Notes under the pieces: generated by a model | Seen by the model: the letters and a program-made list of their open reading frames with translations, nothing else | What the model was told of the DNA's origin: nothing | Database searches by the model: none | Position numbers and translations under genes: made by a program | In this document: piece by piece, positions 8,477-15,549 of the stretch | Layout of the letters: every line of letters starts with the position of its first letter | How positions within the stretch are numbered: the first letter of the stretch is position 1 | DNA from: Deltaproteobacteria bacterium | Lineage (GTDB): Bacteria; Desulfobacterota_E; Deferrimicrobia; Deferrimicrobiales; Deferrimicrobiaceae | Reading direction: 5' to 3' | Length of the DNA stretch: 16,525 bases | NCBI GenBank assembly: GCA_023488945.1 | Contig: JAMDBZ010000012.1 | Span: forward strand, 1 to 16,525

Positions 8477-8478
8477 AA

Positions 8479-9555
8479 ATGATGGCGGAGCTGTTCGAAA
8501 AAGCGGAGAAGGGGACTCTCTCGGTCGTGGAAGGGGCGCTCCTCCTGCGCGAGGCGCCGCTGTTCGTGCTCGGGCGGGCGGCGGACGAGGTCCGCCGGCG
8601 GCTCCACCCGGACGGGGTGGTCACCTACGTCGTCGACCGGAACATCAATTACACGAACGTCTGTGTTTGCGGCTGTTCGTTCTGCGCCTTCTACCGGGAC
8701 AAGGCGGCGCCGGACGCCTACGTCCTCTCCGACGGCGAGCTCGCAAGGAAGATCGAGGAGACGCTCGCCCTGGGCGGGACGCAGGTGCTCCTGCAGGGGG
8801 GGCTCCATCCAGACTGGGGGATCGCGGAAGCCGAGCGGCTCGTCCGGGCGGTGAAGAGATACCCGATCCGGTGCCATGCCTTCTCGCCGCCGGAAGTATG
8901 GCACTTCGCGGACCACTCGGGGATCTCGATCGCCGAAGTCATCGGGCGGCTGCGCGCCGCCGGCCTCGATTCGATCCCCGGCGGCGGGGCGGAGATCCTG
9001 GACGACGCCGTGCGGGCGCGGGTCAGCCCGCGGAAGATCGGCTGGGAGAAATGGGCCGCCGTGATGCGCGAGGCGCACCGGCAAGGGATGCGGACCTCGG
9101 CCACGATGATGTTCGGGAGCGTCGAGGCGCCGGGGCAGATCGTCGCCCACCTGCTCCGCGTCCGCGCGCTCCAGGACGAGACGGGCGGGTTCGCCTCGTT
9201 CATCCCGTGGACCTTCCAGTCGGGGAACACGGCGCTCTCGCGCGACCCCCGCTTCGGGGAGGCCGCGGCGGAAGGGTTCAACCACGGGGTCGGCTACCTG
9301 CGGGTCCTCGCCCTCTCGCGCCTTCTGCTTCCGAACGTTCCCACCGTCCAGGTCTCCTGGGTGACGATGGGGGCGAAGGTGGCGCAGGTCGGGCTCTTCT
9401 TCGGGGCGAACGACTTCGGGAGCACGATGATCGAGGAGAACGTCGTCGCCTCGGCGGGCGTCGCCTTCCGGATGTCGGAGGAGGAGATCGTCGCGACGAT
9501 CCGCGACGCCGGGTTCACGCCGATGCGCCGGGAGGGGCTGCCATGCTCGACCTGA
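8479..9555 (+). CDS. mqnC: cyclic dehypoxanthine futalosine synthase (radical SAM)
   Basis: The 358-residue product matches MqnC, which cyclises dehypoxanthine futalosine in the menaquinone futalosine pathway. The radical SAM cysteines are C62-x3-C66-x2-C69 (CVCGCSFC), with an extra Cys at 64. [30 protein letters not shown] and ASFIPWTFQ are typical and separate it from MqnE. The ATG at 8479 (with a second in-frame ATG at 8482) gives the usual family N-terminus [20 protein letters not shown]. No clear ribosome site precedes it; a palindrome does (8461-8476). A GTG at 8527 is the alternative but would cut conserved sequence. The last 13 bases overlap serS, so mqnC and serS are probably translated together. 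Confidence 0.92.
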   Translation: MMAELFEKAEKGTLSVVEGALLLREAPLFVLGRAADEVRRRLHPDGVVTYVVDRNINYTNVCVCGCSFCAFYRDKAAPDAYVLSDGELARKIEETLALGGTQVLLQGGLHPDWGIAEAERLVRAVKRYPIRCHAFSPPEVWHFADHSGISIAEVIGRLRAAGLDSIPGGGAEILDDAVRARVSPRKIGWEKWAAVMREAHRQGMRTSATMMFGSVEAPGQIVAHLLRVRALQDETGGFASFIPWTFQSGNTALSRDPRFGEAAAEGFNHGVGYLRVLALSRLLLPNVPTVQVSWVTMGAKVAQVGLFFGANDFGSTMIEENVVASAGVAFRMSEEEIVATIRDAGFTPMRREGLPCST

Positions 9556-10823
9556 AGTTCGTCCGGGACAACATCCCGCTGGTCGAGGAGGCGCTGCGCC
9601 GCCGGCGCTCGGATCTCTCCCTGGCCGGGTTCGTCGAGCTCGACCGGCAGCGGCGCGAGATGCTCCTCGCCGTGGAGACGCTGCGCGCCGAGCGGAACGC
9701 CGCCTCCGAGGAGATCGGCCGGCTGCGCCGGGAGAAGAAGGACGCTTCCGGGCTGATGGAGAGGATGAAGGGGGTGTCGGCGCGGATCAAGGAGATGGAG
9801 GCGGGGCTCCCGGAGATCGAGCGGCGGATGGAGGAGCTGCTCCTCGTCATTCCGAACGTCCCCGATGCTTCCGTTCCCGAAGGGGCGGGGGAGGAGGAGA
9901 ACCCGACCGTGCGGGCGTGGGGGACGCCGCCCTCGTTCCCCTTCCCCGTGCGCGATCACGTCGACGTCGGGACCGGCCTCGACATCCTCGACTTCGAGCG
10001 GGCCGCCAAGATCACCGGGGCGCGCTTCGTCCTGATGAAGGGAGCGGGGGCGCTCCTGGAGCGGGCGCTCATCAACTTCATGCTGGACGTCCACACGCGG
10101 GAACACGGCTACACCGAGGTGCTGCCCCCCTTCATGGCGAACTCCGCGTCCTTCGTCGGCACCGGGCAGCTCCCCAAGTTCGAGGAGGACCTCTTCCGCG
10201 TGGCGGGGACCGACTACTTCCTGGTCCCCACGGCCGAGGTCCCCGTGACGAACATCGTCCGGGACGAGATCCTCCCCGGGGAGTCGCTCCCGCTCAGGAT
10301 GACGGCGTACACCCCCTGCTTCCGCGCGGAGGCCGGCTCCTACGGCAAGGACGTGCGGGGGATGATCCGCCAGCACCAGTTCAACAAGGTCGAGCTCGTC
10401 AAGATCTGCCGCCCGGAGGAGTCGTGGTCCGAGCTCGAGTCGCTCACCGCCGACGCCGAGGAGATTCTCAAGCGGCTCGGGCTGCCGTACCGGGTCGTAA
10501 CGCTGTGCACCGGCGACCTGGGCTTCTCCTCCGCCAAGACGTACGACATCGAGGTGTGGCTCCCCTCGCAGGAGCGGTACCGCGAGATCTCCTCGTGCAG
10601 CAACTTCACCGACTTCCAGGCGCGCCGGGCGAAGATCCGGTTCCGCGACGGGGCGAGCGGGAAAACCCGGTTGGCCCACACGCTCAACGGAAGCGGCCTC
10701 GCCGTCGGCCGCACGGTCGTCGCGATCCTGGAGAACTTCCAGCAGGCGGACGGCTCGGTCGCGATCCCCGAAGCCCTGCGCCCCTACATGGGCGGGCTGG
10801 AGCGGATCGCGCGCCCGTCGTAG
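9543..10823 (+). CDS. serS: seryl-tRNA synthetase
   Basis: A class II aminoacyl-tRNA synthetase of 426 residues, the normal bacterial length, which charges tRNA-Ser (and tRNA-Sec). It starts [20 protein letters not shown] and has a long Glu/Arg-rich coiled-coil arm (about residues 30-105) that grips the tRNA-Ser variable arm. The catalytic core shows the TAEVPVTN serine-binding segment, motif 2 ([20 protein letters not shown]) and motif 3 ([18 protein letters not shown]). GGAGG at 9531-9535 sits 7 bases before the ATG, inside the end of mqnC. No tRNA gene follows it. All key residues appear intact. Confidence 0.97.
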   Translation: MLDLKFVRDNIPLVEEALRRRRSDLSLAGFVELDRQRREMLLAVETLRAERNAASEEIGRLRREKKDASGLMERMKGVSARIKEMEAGLPEIERRMEELLLVIPNVPDASVPEGAGEEENPTVRAWGTPPSFPFPVRDHVDVGTGLDILDFERAAKITGARFVLMKGAGALLERALINFMLDVHTREHGYTEVLPPFMANSASFVGTGQLPKFEEDLFRVAGTDYFLVPTAEVPVTNIVRDEILPGESLPLRMTAYTPCFRAEAGSYGKDVRGMIRQHQFNKVELVKICRPEESWSELESLTADAEEILKRLGLPYRVVTLCTGDLGFSSAKTYDIEVWLPSQERYREISSCSNFTDFQARRAKIRFRDGASGKTRLAHTLNGSGLAVGRTVVAILENFQQADGSVAIPEALRPYMGGLERIARPS

Positions 10824-10881
10824 CTGTCGGCGCGGACCTGATCGACGGGGAGTTTGGAGGGGGACCTGAGGGACTGGAAGT

Positions 10882-10919
10882 TGTCGGAATCGACAGCTTG
10901 AACGGCTCACGCTGTCAAG
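10882..10919 (+). other. short overlapping hairpins after serS, no U tract
   Basis: TGTCG-GAAT-CGACA (10882-10895) is a perfect 5-bp stem-loop. It overlaps GACAGC (10892-10897) pairing with GCTGTC (10911-10916), so the two are mutually exclusive. Neither is followed by a T run, so they are not good intrinsic terminators. The rest of 10824-10951 shows no gene. Confidence 0.35.
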
Positions 10920-10951
10920 GCGTCGGCCGGATGGGAAGAGCCTCTGTTCCC

Positions 10952-10987
10952 TTGCGTTGAGGCCTAATGTCCATTATGATAAGGACA
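10952..10987 (+). promoter_or_regulatory. promoter and operator-like palindrome of the toxin-antitoxin pair
   Basis: TTGCGT (10952-10957), 17 bases, then TATGAT (10975-10980) form a plausible sigma-70 promoter. Two inverted repeats overlap the -10: TAATG-TC-CATTA (10965-10976, perfect) and TGTCC-N10-GGACA (10968-10987). This is the expected position for autorepression by the antitoxin's helix-turn-helix. Confidence 0.55.
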
Positions 10988-11009
10988 AATGGGAAGCGGA
11001 GGATGAAGC

Positions 11010-11447
11010 GTGAGCGGCAGGGAGATCGCGGAAATTCTCGGAGGGCGCAAGGTGCTCGGAAGGACGGTTGCAAGTTCCTTCGATTTTGCCGACATCATCG
11101 AGAAGGGGCTCTCCCGGTCTGCCCTCGAACACGTCAAGGAAATCCTGAAGCTCACCGATCGGGAGGTTTCTTCCACCCTGGACATCAGCGAGAAGACCGT
11201 TTCGCGTCTTCGCCACGACCCGAACCGCAGACTCCCCGTCGCCACGAGCGACCGTCTTTACCGTGTCGCGCGCCTCTTCGCCTTGGCGGAGGGGGTGCTC
11301 GAAGACAAGGAGCAGGCCCGGGACTGGTTGAGGTCCCCCCAGATCGGACTCAACAACCGGCTTCCCCTCGAACTGATGCGCACCGAAGCCGGCGCGCGGG
11401 AGGTCGAGGACCTTCTGATCCGCATCGAGTACGGCGTCCTGTCTTGA
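11010..11447 (+). CDS. Xre/MbcA/ParS-type antitoxin (DUF2384)
   Basis: A 145-residue antitoxin of the RES-Xre class. A helix-turn-helix region (TDREVSSTLDISEKTVSRLR, about residues 49-68) should bind the promoter. The C-terminal DUF2384-like domain (ARDWLRSPQIGLNNRLPLEL and onward) is the part that in studied pairs blocks the toxin active site. The GTG start at 11010 has GGAGGA at 10998-11003, 6 bases upstream. The stop TGA overlaps the TTG start of the RES gene, so the two genes are translationally coupled. A pair of palindromes on the promoter suggests autoregulation. Its composition is a little less G+C-rich than the flanks, in line with horizontal movement of such modules. Confidence 0.88.
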   Translation: MSGREIAEILGGRKVLGRTVASSFDFADIIEKGLSRSALEHVKEILKLTDREVSSTLDISEKTVSRLRHDPNRRLPVATSDRLYRVARLFALAEGVLEDKEQARDWLRSPQIGLNNRLPLELMRTEAGAREVEDLLIRIEYGVLS

Positions 11448-11914
11448 TCGTCGCCTGGCGTCTCAGCAAAGCCAGGCACGCGGACACGGCCTTCACCGGG
11501 GAAGGCTCGCGTCTCGGAGGAGGCCGTTGGAACTCCCGCGGGACTTCGGTGGTCTACCTGGCCGACAGCCTCGCGTTGGCCGCCCTGGAGCAGTTCGTCC
11601 ACCTGCGGAAGGCGTCCTCCCGCATCTCTTTCGTTTCGTTCAAGGTGGAGATTCCGGACGGGGTCAGTGTGGCGAAACTCGATGTCGGGCGATTGCCTTC
11701 GAACTGGAGGGTGGAACCTCCGCCGACTGAGGCCATGTCGATCGGCGACCGTTGGGTGCGGGGCGGCTCCTCGGCGGTTCTTACGGCTCCTTCGGTCATC
11801 ATCCCTGAGGAGCTCAACTACGTCCTGAATCCTCTCCACCCGGATTTCGGTAAAATAAAAGTCCATTCGCCGAAGCCTTTCAGTTTCGACCCCAGGATGT
11901 GGAAGCAGGCATAG
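11444..11914 (+). CDS. RES-domain toxin (NAD+-degrading family)
   Basis: A 156-residue RES-domain protein. The family signature residues are in place: R28 in GGGRWNSRG, Y38 in VVYLA, E49 in ALAALEQF and S117 in APSVIIPEELNYVLNP, followed by the conserved HPDF end. RES toxins such as MbcT consume NAD+ and stall growth until the antitoxin is made. The start is a TTG at 11444 that shares bases with the antitoxin stop (TTGA); it gives MIVAWRL, the usual family beginning, and no other start fits. One 60-base row counts 60% G+C. The gene looks intact, so the pair is probably functional. Confidence 0.88.
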   Translation: MIVAWRLSKARHADTAFTGEGSRLGGGRWNSRGTSVVYLADSLALAALEQFVHLRKASSRISFVSFKVEIPDGVSVAKLDVGRLPSNWRVEPPPTEAMSIGDRWVRGGSSAVLTAPSVIIPEELNYVLNPLHPDFGKIKVHSPKPFSFDPRMWKQA

Positions 11915-11964
11915 GCACGGGTTCTTTCCTCCCGAGATTTCGGTCCCATCCTTGCGGATCGGTC

Positions 11965-11973
11965 TGGTACAAT
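11965..11973 (+). promoter_or_regulatory. extended -10 promoter for the rubredoxin gene
   Basis: TGGTACAAT matches the TGnTATAAT extended -10 form at 8 of 9 fixed or variable positions; no clear -35 is visible. Transcription would start near 11980, leaving about 5 bases before the GTG, so the message would be almost leaderless. Confidence 0.5.
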
Positions 11974-11984
11974 TCCCCCTGTCC

Positions 11985-12101
11985 GTGAAACGGTGGGAGT
12001 GCGTGATCTGCGGGTACATCCATGAGGGCGAAGAGCCGCCGGACGTCTGCCCGGTGTGCGGCGCCCCCAAAGAGTTGTTTCGCCTTCTATCGGACGATTA
12101 G
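11985..12101 (+). CDS. small rubredoxin-like protein (38 residues)
   Basis: A short gene that is easily missed: GTG start at 11985 and TAG at 12099-12101. The product has two rubredoxin knuckles, C6-V-I-C9-G-Y and C22-P-V-C25-G, with the typical WECVICGYIHEGEEPPDVCP spacing. It is a minimal one-iron, four-cysteine electron carrier, close in size to the rubredoxin domain normally fused to the C-terminus of rubrerythrin. No other in-frame start lies upstream within the spacer. There is no Shine-Dalgarno sequence, but an extended -10 element sits just before it. A DUF2231 membrane protein and a diiron ferritin-like protein follow, so it probably passes electrons within that group. The family call is secure; the partners are inferred. 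Confidence 0.88.
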   Translation: MKRWECVICGYIHEGEEPPDVCPVCGAPKELFRLLSDD

Positions 12102-12180
12102 AGGAGCCCGGCTCCGGGGCGGAAATCCGGAACCGTTCGACGCCGGACGGCATCTTGTAGGGTGAAAAGAGGACGGACGC

Positions 12181-12603
12181 GTGAAGATCCCGGGGAACGT
12201 CTATTTTCACCCGATGTTCGTGCACTTCCCCCAAGCGCTGTTCCCGGTGGCGTTCGCCCTGTTCGCCCTCTACGTGGCGACGGGGAACCGGGACCTGGAG
12301 CGGGCGGCTGCGCTTGTGGTTGCGGCGGGGGCGCTGGCGGCGCCGGTCACGACGATTACGGGCTTCCTGGATTGGAAGCTCCGGTACAAGGCGTTCATGA
12401 CGTCCGTGTTCAAGGTCAAGATCACCGGAGCCTTCGTCCTGATCGCCCTCTCGGCATCGACGGCCCTGCTCCGGGCCACGGTTCCGGACGTCGCCGCCTT
12501 GCCGTTTTCGGGGCTGGGCTGGGTCTACGCGGGGTTGCTCACGGCGTGCCTTGCCGATTGCGTGGTCCTGGGGTATTACGGCGGAAAGCTCGTTTTCCAT
12601 TGA
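12181..12603 (+). CDS. DUF2231 family inner-membrane protein
   Basis: A 140-residue protein with four hydrophobic segments (about residues 14-36, 42-64, 80-100 and 112-134). The DUF2231 signature, HPMFVHFPQALFPVAF, holds H10 and H15 at the start of the first helix. The family's biochemical role is not established; the conserved histidines could bind haem or metal. The GTG start at 12181 has AGAGGA (12168-12173) 7 bases upstream. The gene lies between a rubredoxin and a rubrerythrin-like protein, which suggests a membrane redox or electron-entry role in oxygen or peroxide defence. That is inferred from context only. Confidence 0.8.
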   Translation: MKIPGNVYFHPMFVHFPQALFPVAFALFALYVATGNRDLERAAALVVAAGALAAPVTTITGFLDWKLRYKAFMTSVFKVKITGAFVLIALSASTALLRATVPDVAALPFSGLGWVYAGLLTACLADCVVLGYYGGKLVFH

Positions 12604-12656
12604 CTGTTGTCTGACGAAGCGGTTTTCGACATCCTGAAAAGGGGGAGAAACGCGCC

Positions 12657-13181
12657 ATGACCGTGCCGCCGGAAATCGTCGTTGTCGTGCATCGCGCGAT
12701 CGACCGGGAAAAGGAGGCCATCACGACCTACCTCCATCTCGCCAAGGTCATCAAGGATCACAACGCGAGGACCGTCCTCATCAACCTGGCGCTCGACGAG
12801 GTCGGGCACATGAACAAGCTCGAGGGGCACCTCTCCTCGCTCCTCCAGGGGAAATCGTGGCTGCTTCCTCGGGCCGAGAATGAACGCGAGGCGACCGCCG
12901 CGGTGCTGACGCCGTCCGCGCCGCTCGAGATGATCGACGCGGGGAAACTCGCCACGGCGGACGAGATCAGGATCCTCGAGGTGGCGATCGACAAGGAGAT
13001 CGGGGCGAACCAGGCGTATCTCAACCTCGCGAAGGGCGCGGCGTCCGCCGCGGCGCGGGAGATGTTTCTCGCGCTGGCGAAGGAAGAGGAGCTGCACGCC
13101 AAGTTGCTGCAGGCCGAGGTGGACTCGATCGGGCAGAACGGGTTTTGGTTCGACATGCAGGAATTCACGATGGAGCAATAA
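12657..13181 (+). CDS. rubrerythrin-like ferritin-fold diiron protein without rubredoxin domain
   Basis: A 174-residue four-helix-bundle protein of the rubrerythrin/COG1633 type. Candidate diiron ligands fall in the expected repeat: E18 or E20 in helix A, E48-x-x-H51 in helix B, E114 in helix C and E144-x-x-H147 in helix D. The two halves resemble each other (DREKEAITTYLHLAK and DKEIGANQAYLNLAK). The C-terminal NGFWFDMQEF tail is common in this group. Classical rubrerythrin carries a C-terminal rubredoxin domain; this one does not, and a free rubredoxin is encoded two genes upstream. A peroxide-reducing or oxygen-protective role is likely. A GGGGGAGA ribosome site precedes the ATG, and greA starts 6 bases after the stop. 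Confidence 0.85.
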   Translation: MTVPPEIVVVVHRAIDREKEAITTYLHLAKVIKDHNARTVLINLALDEVGHMNKLEGHLSSLLQGKSWLLPRAENEREATAAVLTPSAPLEMIDAGKLATADEIRILEVAIDKEIGANQAYLNLAKGAASAAAREMFLALAKEEELHAKLLQAEVDSIGQNGFWFDMQEFTMEQ

Positions 13182-13187
13182 GCGCCC

Positions 13188-13670
13188 GTGGACTTCATCA
13201 AGGACGCGATGCAGCGGCTGACGGAAGAGGCCCGGCGGATCGAGCGGGAGCTCCGGTTCGAGCTCCCGAAGGAGATCGGCAAGGCGATCGCCCTGGGCGA
13301 CCTCTCGGAGAACGCGGAGTACCACGCCGCCAAGGAGCGCCAGTCCACGCTCAGCGCGCGCCTGGGCCAGATCCAGAAGAGGCTCGCCGAGCTCTCCCGG
13401 ATCGACGTGTCGGGAATCCCCCACGACCGCGCGGGGCTGGGGAGCGAGGTGACCGTGGAGGACCTCGACTCGGGGGAGGAGATCCGCTATACGCTCGTGA
13501 TCCCCGAGGTGGCGGACGGGAAGCGGAACTTCGTCTCGGTGGCCGCCCCCGTCGGCCGCGCGCTTTTGAACCGGAAGCCGGGCGACTCGGTGACGATCCA
13601 GGTGCCCAAGGGGACCCTCGAGTTCGACGTCCGCCGGGTCGTCACGGTCTTCGGGGAGACGCTCGAATAG
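13188..13670 (+). CDS. greA: transcription elongation factor GreA/GreB family
   Basis: A 160-residue Gre factor, the normal length, which rescues backtracked RNA polymerase by stimulating transcript cleavage through the secondary channel. The N-terminal coiled-coil tip GDLSENAEYHAAKERQ carries D38 and E41, the acidic pair that positions the catalytic metal. The C-terminal FKBP-like domain is visible as GSEVTVEDLDSGEEIRYTLV, then VSVAAPVGRALLNRKPGDSV. The extreme N-terminus (MDFIKDAMQRLTEEARR) is less canonical than the usual 'PMTxxGxxxLxxEL'. The GTG start at 13188 follows the rubrerythrin stop by 6 bases, so it may be read from the same message. A strong hairpin follows the stop. Confidence 0.9.
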   Translation: MDFIKDAMQRLTEEARRIERELRFELPKEIGKAIALGDLSENAEYHAAKERQSTLSARLGQIQKRLAELSRIDVSGIPHDRAGLGSEVTVEDLDSGEEIRYTLVIPEVADGKRNFVSVAAPVGRALLNRKPGDSVTIQVPKGTLEFDVRRVVTVFGETLE

Positions 13671-13678
13671 CCCTTCTT

Positions 13679-13711
13679 GGGGCCCGGGATTCCGCCCGGG
13701 CCCCGTTTCCG
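13679..13711 (+). terminator. terminator hairpin between convergent greA and manC
   Basis: GGGGCCCGGG (13679-13688) and CCCGGGCCCC (13695-13704) form a perfect 10-bp stem with a 6-base loop, 8 bases after the greA stop, followed by GTTTCC. The stem is very strong but the U tract is short. It lies between convergent genes and could also slow polymerase coming from manC, although no T run exists on that strand. Confidence 0.75.
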
Positions 13712-13739
13712 ACAACCGTCGGACGCGCTCCCGATGCCG

Positions 13740-14804
13740 TCAGGCCAAGGCCGGGAACCGCGTTCGCACTTCGTCCGCGATCTTCTTGACGTCCTCGGAC
13801 CGGTCGATCCGGCAGACGAGCACGGCGTCGCCGCTGCGGACGATGACGAGGTCCGAAAGGCCCACGCCGGCGATCACGCCGCCGTCCGATCGGACAAGCG
13901 TGTTCCGGCAGTCCGAGAGGATGACGTCGCCGAAGGCGACGTTTTCCCCCTCCGTTCCCAGAAATTCGTGGAGGGAGCGCCACGTTCCCAGGTCGCTCCA
14001 CCCGAAGCGGGCGGGGATGACGAGGATCCCGCGTTCCTTCTCCAGGATCCCGTAGTCCACCGAGATCGCGGGGATGCGGCGGTACGCCGCGCGGAGCTTC
14101 GCGGGGAACTCTTTTCGTCCCGCCACGGCGAGCGCCCCCGAGAGGGCGGAGTGGATCTCCGGGAGGAACCGCGCCATGCGGTCCGCGTACACGGCCGACC
14201 GGAAGATGAAGATCCCGCTGTTCCAGTCGTACCGGCCCGCCCGCAGGAACCGGCGCGCCGTCGCGGCGTCCGGCTTCTCGGCGAACCGGCGGACCTGGTA
14301 AACGCCGGAGCGGGCCGTGCCGAACGGCTTCCCCCGCTCGATGTAACCGTATCCCGTCGCCGGATGCGTGGGGGGGATGCCCAGCGTGACGAACCGGCCG
14401 GTCTTCCGGGCGACGTCGAGTCCCTTCCTGAGGACCGCACGGAACGCCCGCTCGTCCGCCACGGCGTGGTCGGCCGGCGTCGCGGCGATGACCGCGCCCG
14501 GATCGCGTCGCCCGATGAGGGCCGAGGCGAGCGCCACCGCGGGGGCCGTGTTCTTCCCGTCCGGCTCCAGGATGATGTTCCGGGAGGGGATCCCTAAGGC
14601 CCGCGGAGACAGGTGCGGCGCGTCCTTGGCGCCGGCGACCACCCAGATGCGCTCCCGGTCGAAGAGGGGTCCGAGACGCCGGATCGTGTCGACGATCATT
14701 GGCCCCCGGCCCGTGAGGTTGAGGAACTGCTTGGAGCGCCGCGCGCGGCTCTCCGGCCAGAACCGGGTCCCCGAGCCCCCCGCCATCACGACCGCATGGT
14801 CCAT
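13740..14804 (-). CDS. manC: mannose-1-phosphate guanylyltransferase
   Basis: A 354-residue sugar-nucleotide transferase that makes GDP-mannose from mannose-1-phosphate and GTP for surface polysaccharide. The N-terminal pyrophosphorylase signature is MAGGSGTRFWPESRARRSKQ with the catalytic Arg and Lys. TPADHAV, the FAEKPD segment, WNSGIFIFR and SVDYGILEK follow in the proper order, with GWSDLGTW near the end of the catalytic domain. It lacks the C-terminal phosphomannose isomerase cupin of the bifunctional ~470-residue enzymes, so it is the short monofunctional type. It is the only minus-strand gene in the window. A G-rich ribosome site (14810-14816 region) precedes the ATG at 14804. Its promoter overlaps that of the divergent DUF502 gene. 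Confidence 0.93.
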   Translation of the reverse strand: MDHAVVMAGGSGTRFWPESRARRSKQFLNLTGRGPMIVDTIRRLGPLFDRERIWVVAGAKDAPHLSPRALGIPSRNIILEPDGKNTAPAVALASALIGRRDPGAVIAATPADHAVADERAFRAVLRKGLDVARKTGRFVTLGIPPTHPATGYGYIERGKPFGTARSGVYQVRRFAEKPDAATARRFLRAGRYDWNSGIFIFRSAVYADRMARFLPEIHSALSGALAVAGRKEFPAKLRAAYRRIPAISVDYGILEKERGILVIPARFGWSDLGTWRSLHEFLGTEGENVAFGDVILSDCRNTLVRSDGGVIAGVGLSDLVIVRSGDAVLVCRIDRSEDVKKIADEVRTRFPALA

Positions 14805-14833
14805 CGATCCCCCCCGGCATCCGCGTTTTTCGA

Positions 14834-14862
14834 TAGAATACCTCCGTGCGGACCGAGCTCAA
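14834..14862. promoter_or_regulatory. overlapping divergent promoters of manC and the DUF502 gene
   Basis: On the minus strand TTGAGC (14862-14857), 16 bases and TATTCT (14840-14835) form a reasonable manC promoter. On the plus strand TAGAAT (14834-14839) lies 6 bases before the DUF502 GTG. The two -10 elements share the same bases, so only one polymerase could bind at a time. No plus-strand -35 was found. Confidence 0.45.
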
Positions 14863-15481
14863 GAAGAGTTTCATCACGGGGATCTTCGTCATGGTTCCCC
14901 TTCTCCTGTCGGTCGCCATCCTGGTCTGGTTCTTCCAGAAGGTCGACAGCTTCTTCTCGCCGCCCATCGACGGCATCGTGCGCGTCGTCATCCCGGGGGC
15001 GACGCACATCCCGGGCACCGGGATCCTGACCGGGCTCCTCATCATTCTCCTGGTGGGCCTGTTCGCCCGCAACGTCGTGGGGGCCCGCGTCCTCGCGGGA
15101 ATCGACTGGCTGATCGACCGGATCCCGGGGTACCGGACCGTCTACACGACGATCAAACAGTTGACCAACGCCTTCTCGCCGGAGAGCACGCGCTCCTTCA
15201 GGCAGGTCCTCCTGGTCGAGTATCCGAAGGAGGACTCCTATGCCCTCGGCTTCCGGACCGGGACGGTCGAGAAGGACGGGAAGCCGCTCGCCGTGGTCTT
15301 CGTCCCGACCAACAACCTCTACCTCGGGGAGGTCCTCTACATCCCCGAGGAGAAGGCGCACGTCCTGGACCTCACCGTGGAGCAGGGAGTGAAGATCCTC
15401 GTCTCCGGCGGGATCGCCGCCCCGAAGACGTTCGACCGCCCGGCGTCGCTTCGGAAAGGTGAACCGGTACCGCCGAGATAA
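14846..15481 (+). CDS. DUF502 family membrane protein
   Basis: A 211-residue protein of the DUF502 family, whose function is not known in bacteria. It has two membrane segments (about residues 10-32 and 55-78) linked by a short periplasmic stretch, then a soluble domain. Family features include LKKSFITGIFVMVPLLLS, IDRIPGYRTVYTTIKQL, VLLVEYPKEDSYALGFRTG and VFVPTNNLYLGEVLYIP. The GTG at 14846 is chosen because the family starts RTELKKSFITG. There is no Shine-Dalgarno sequence, and a TAGAAT -10 lies only 6 bases before the GTG, which suggests a leaderless message. It is followed by the leu leader region with its own promoter. Confidence 0.87.
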   Translation: MRTELKKSFITGIFVMVPLLLSVAILVWFFQKVDSFFSPPIDGIVRVVIPGATHIPGTGILTGLLIILLVGLFARNVVGARVLAGIDWLIDRIPGYRTVYTTIKQLTNAFSPESTRSFRQVLLVEYPKEDSYALGFRTGTVEKDGKPLAVVFVPTNNLYLGEVLYIPEEKAHVLDLTVEQGVKILVSGGIAAPKTFDRPASLRKGEPVPPR

Positions 15482-15512
15482 TCCGCGAAAACAATCCGGT
15501 CGAAAATAATCC

Positions 15513-15542
15513 TTGACACGTTTTTGTCTCACCCCTTAACGT
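15513..15542 (+). promoter_or_regulatory. promoter of the leu leader-leuA transcript
   Basis: A perfect TTGACA -35 (15513-15518) lies 17-18 bases before TTAACG/TAACGT (15536-15542), a poor -10. The start site would fall around 15548-15550, at or next to the leader-peptide ATG. The weak -10 leaves the exact start uncertain. Confidence 0.55.
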
Positions 15543-15549
15543 GGATACG

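Noticed and set aside
10824..10960. tRNA-Ser gene or small ORF after serS
   Set aside because: No cloverleaf, no T-loop consensus and no start codon with a ribosome site; only short hairpins are visible.
13679..13711. Bidirectional terminator also serving manC
   Set aside because: The stem is symmetric, but the minus strand lacks a T run after it, so only the plus-strand role is supported.
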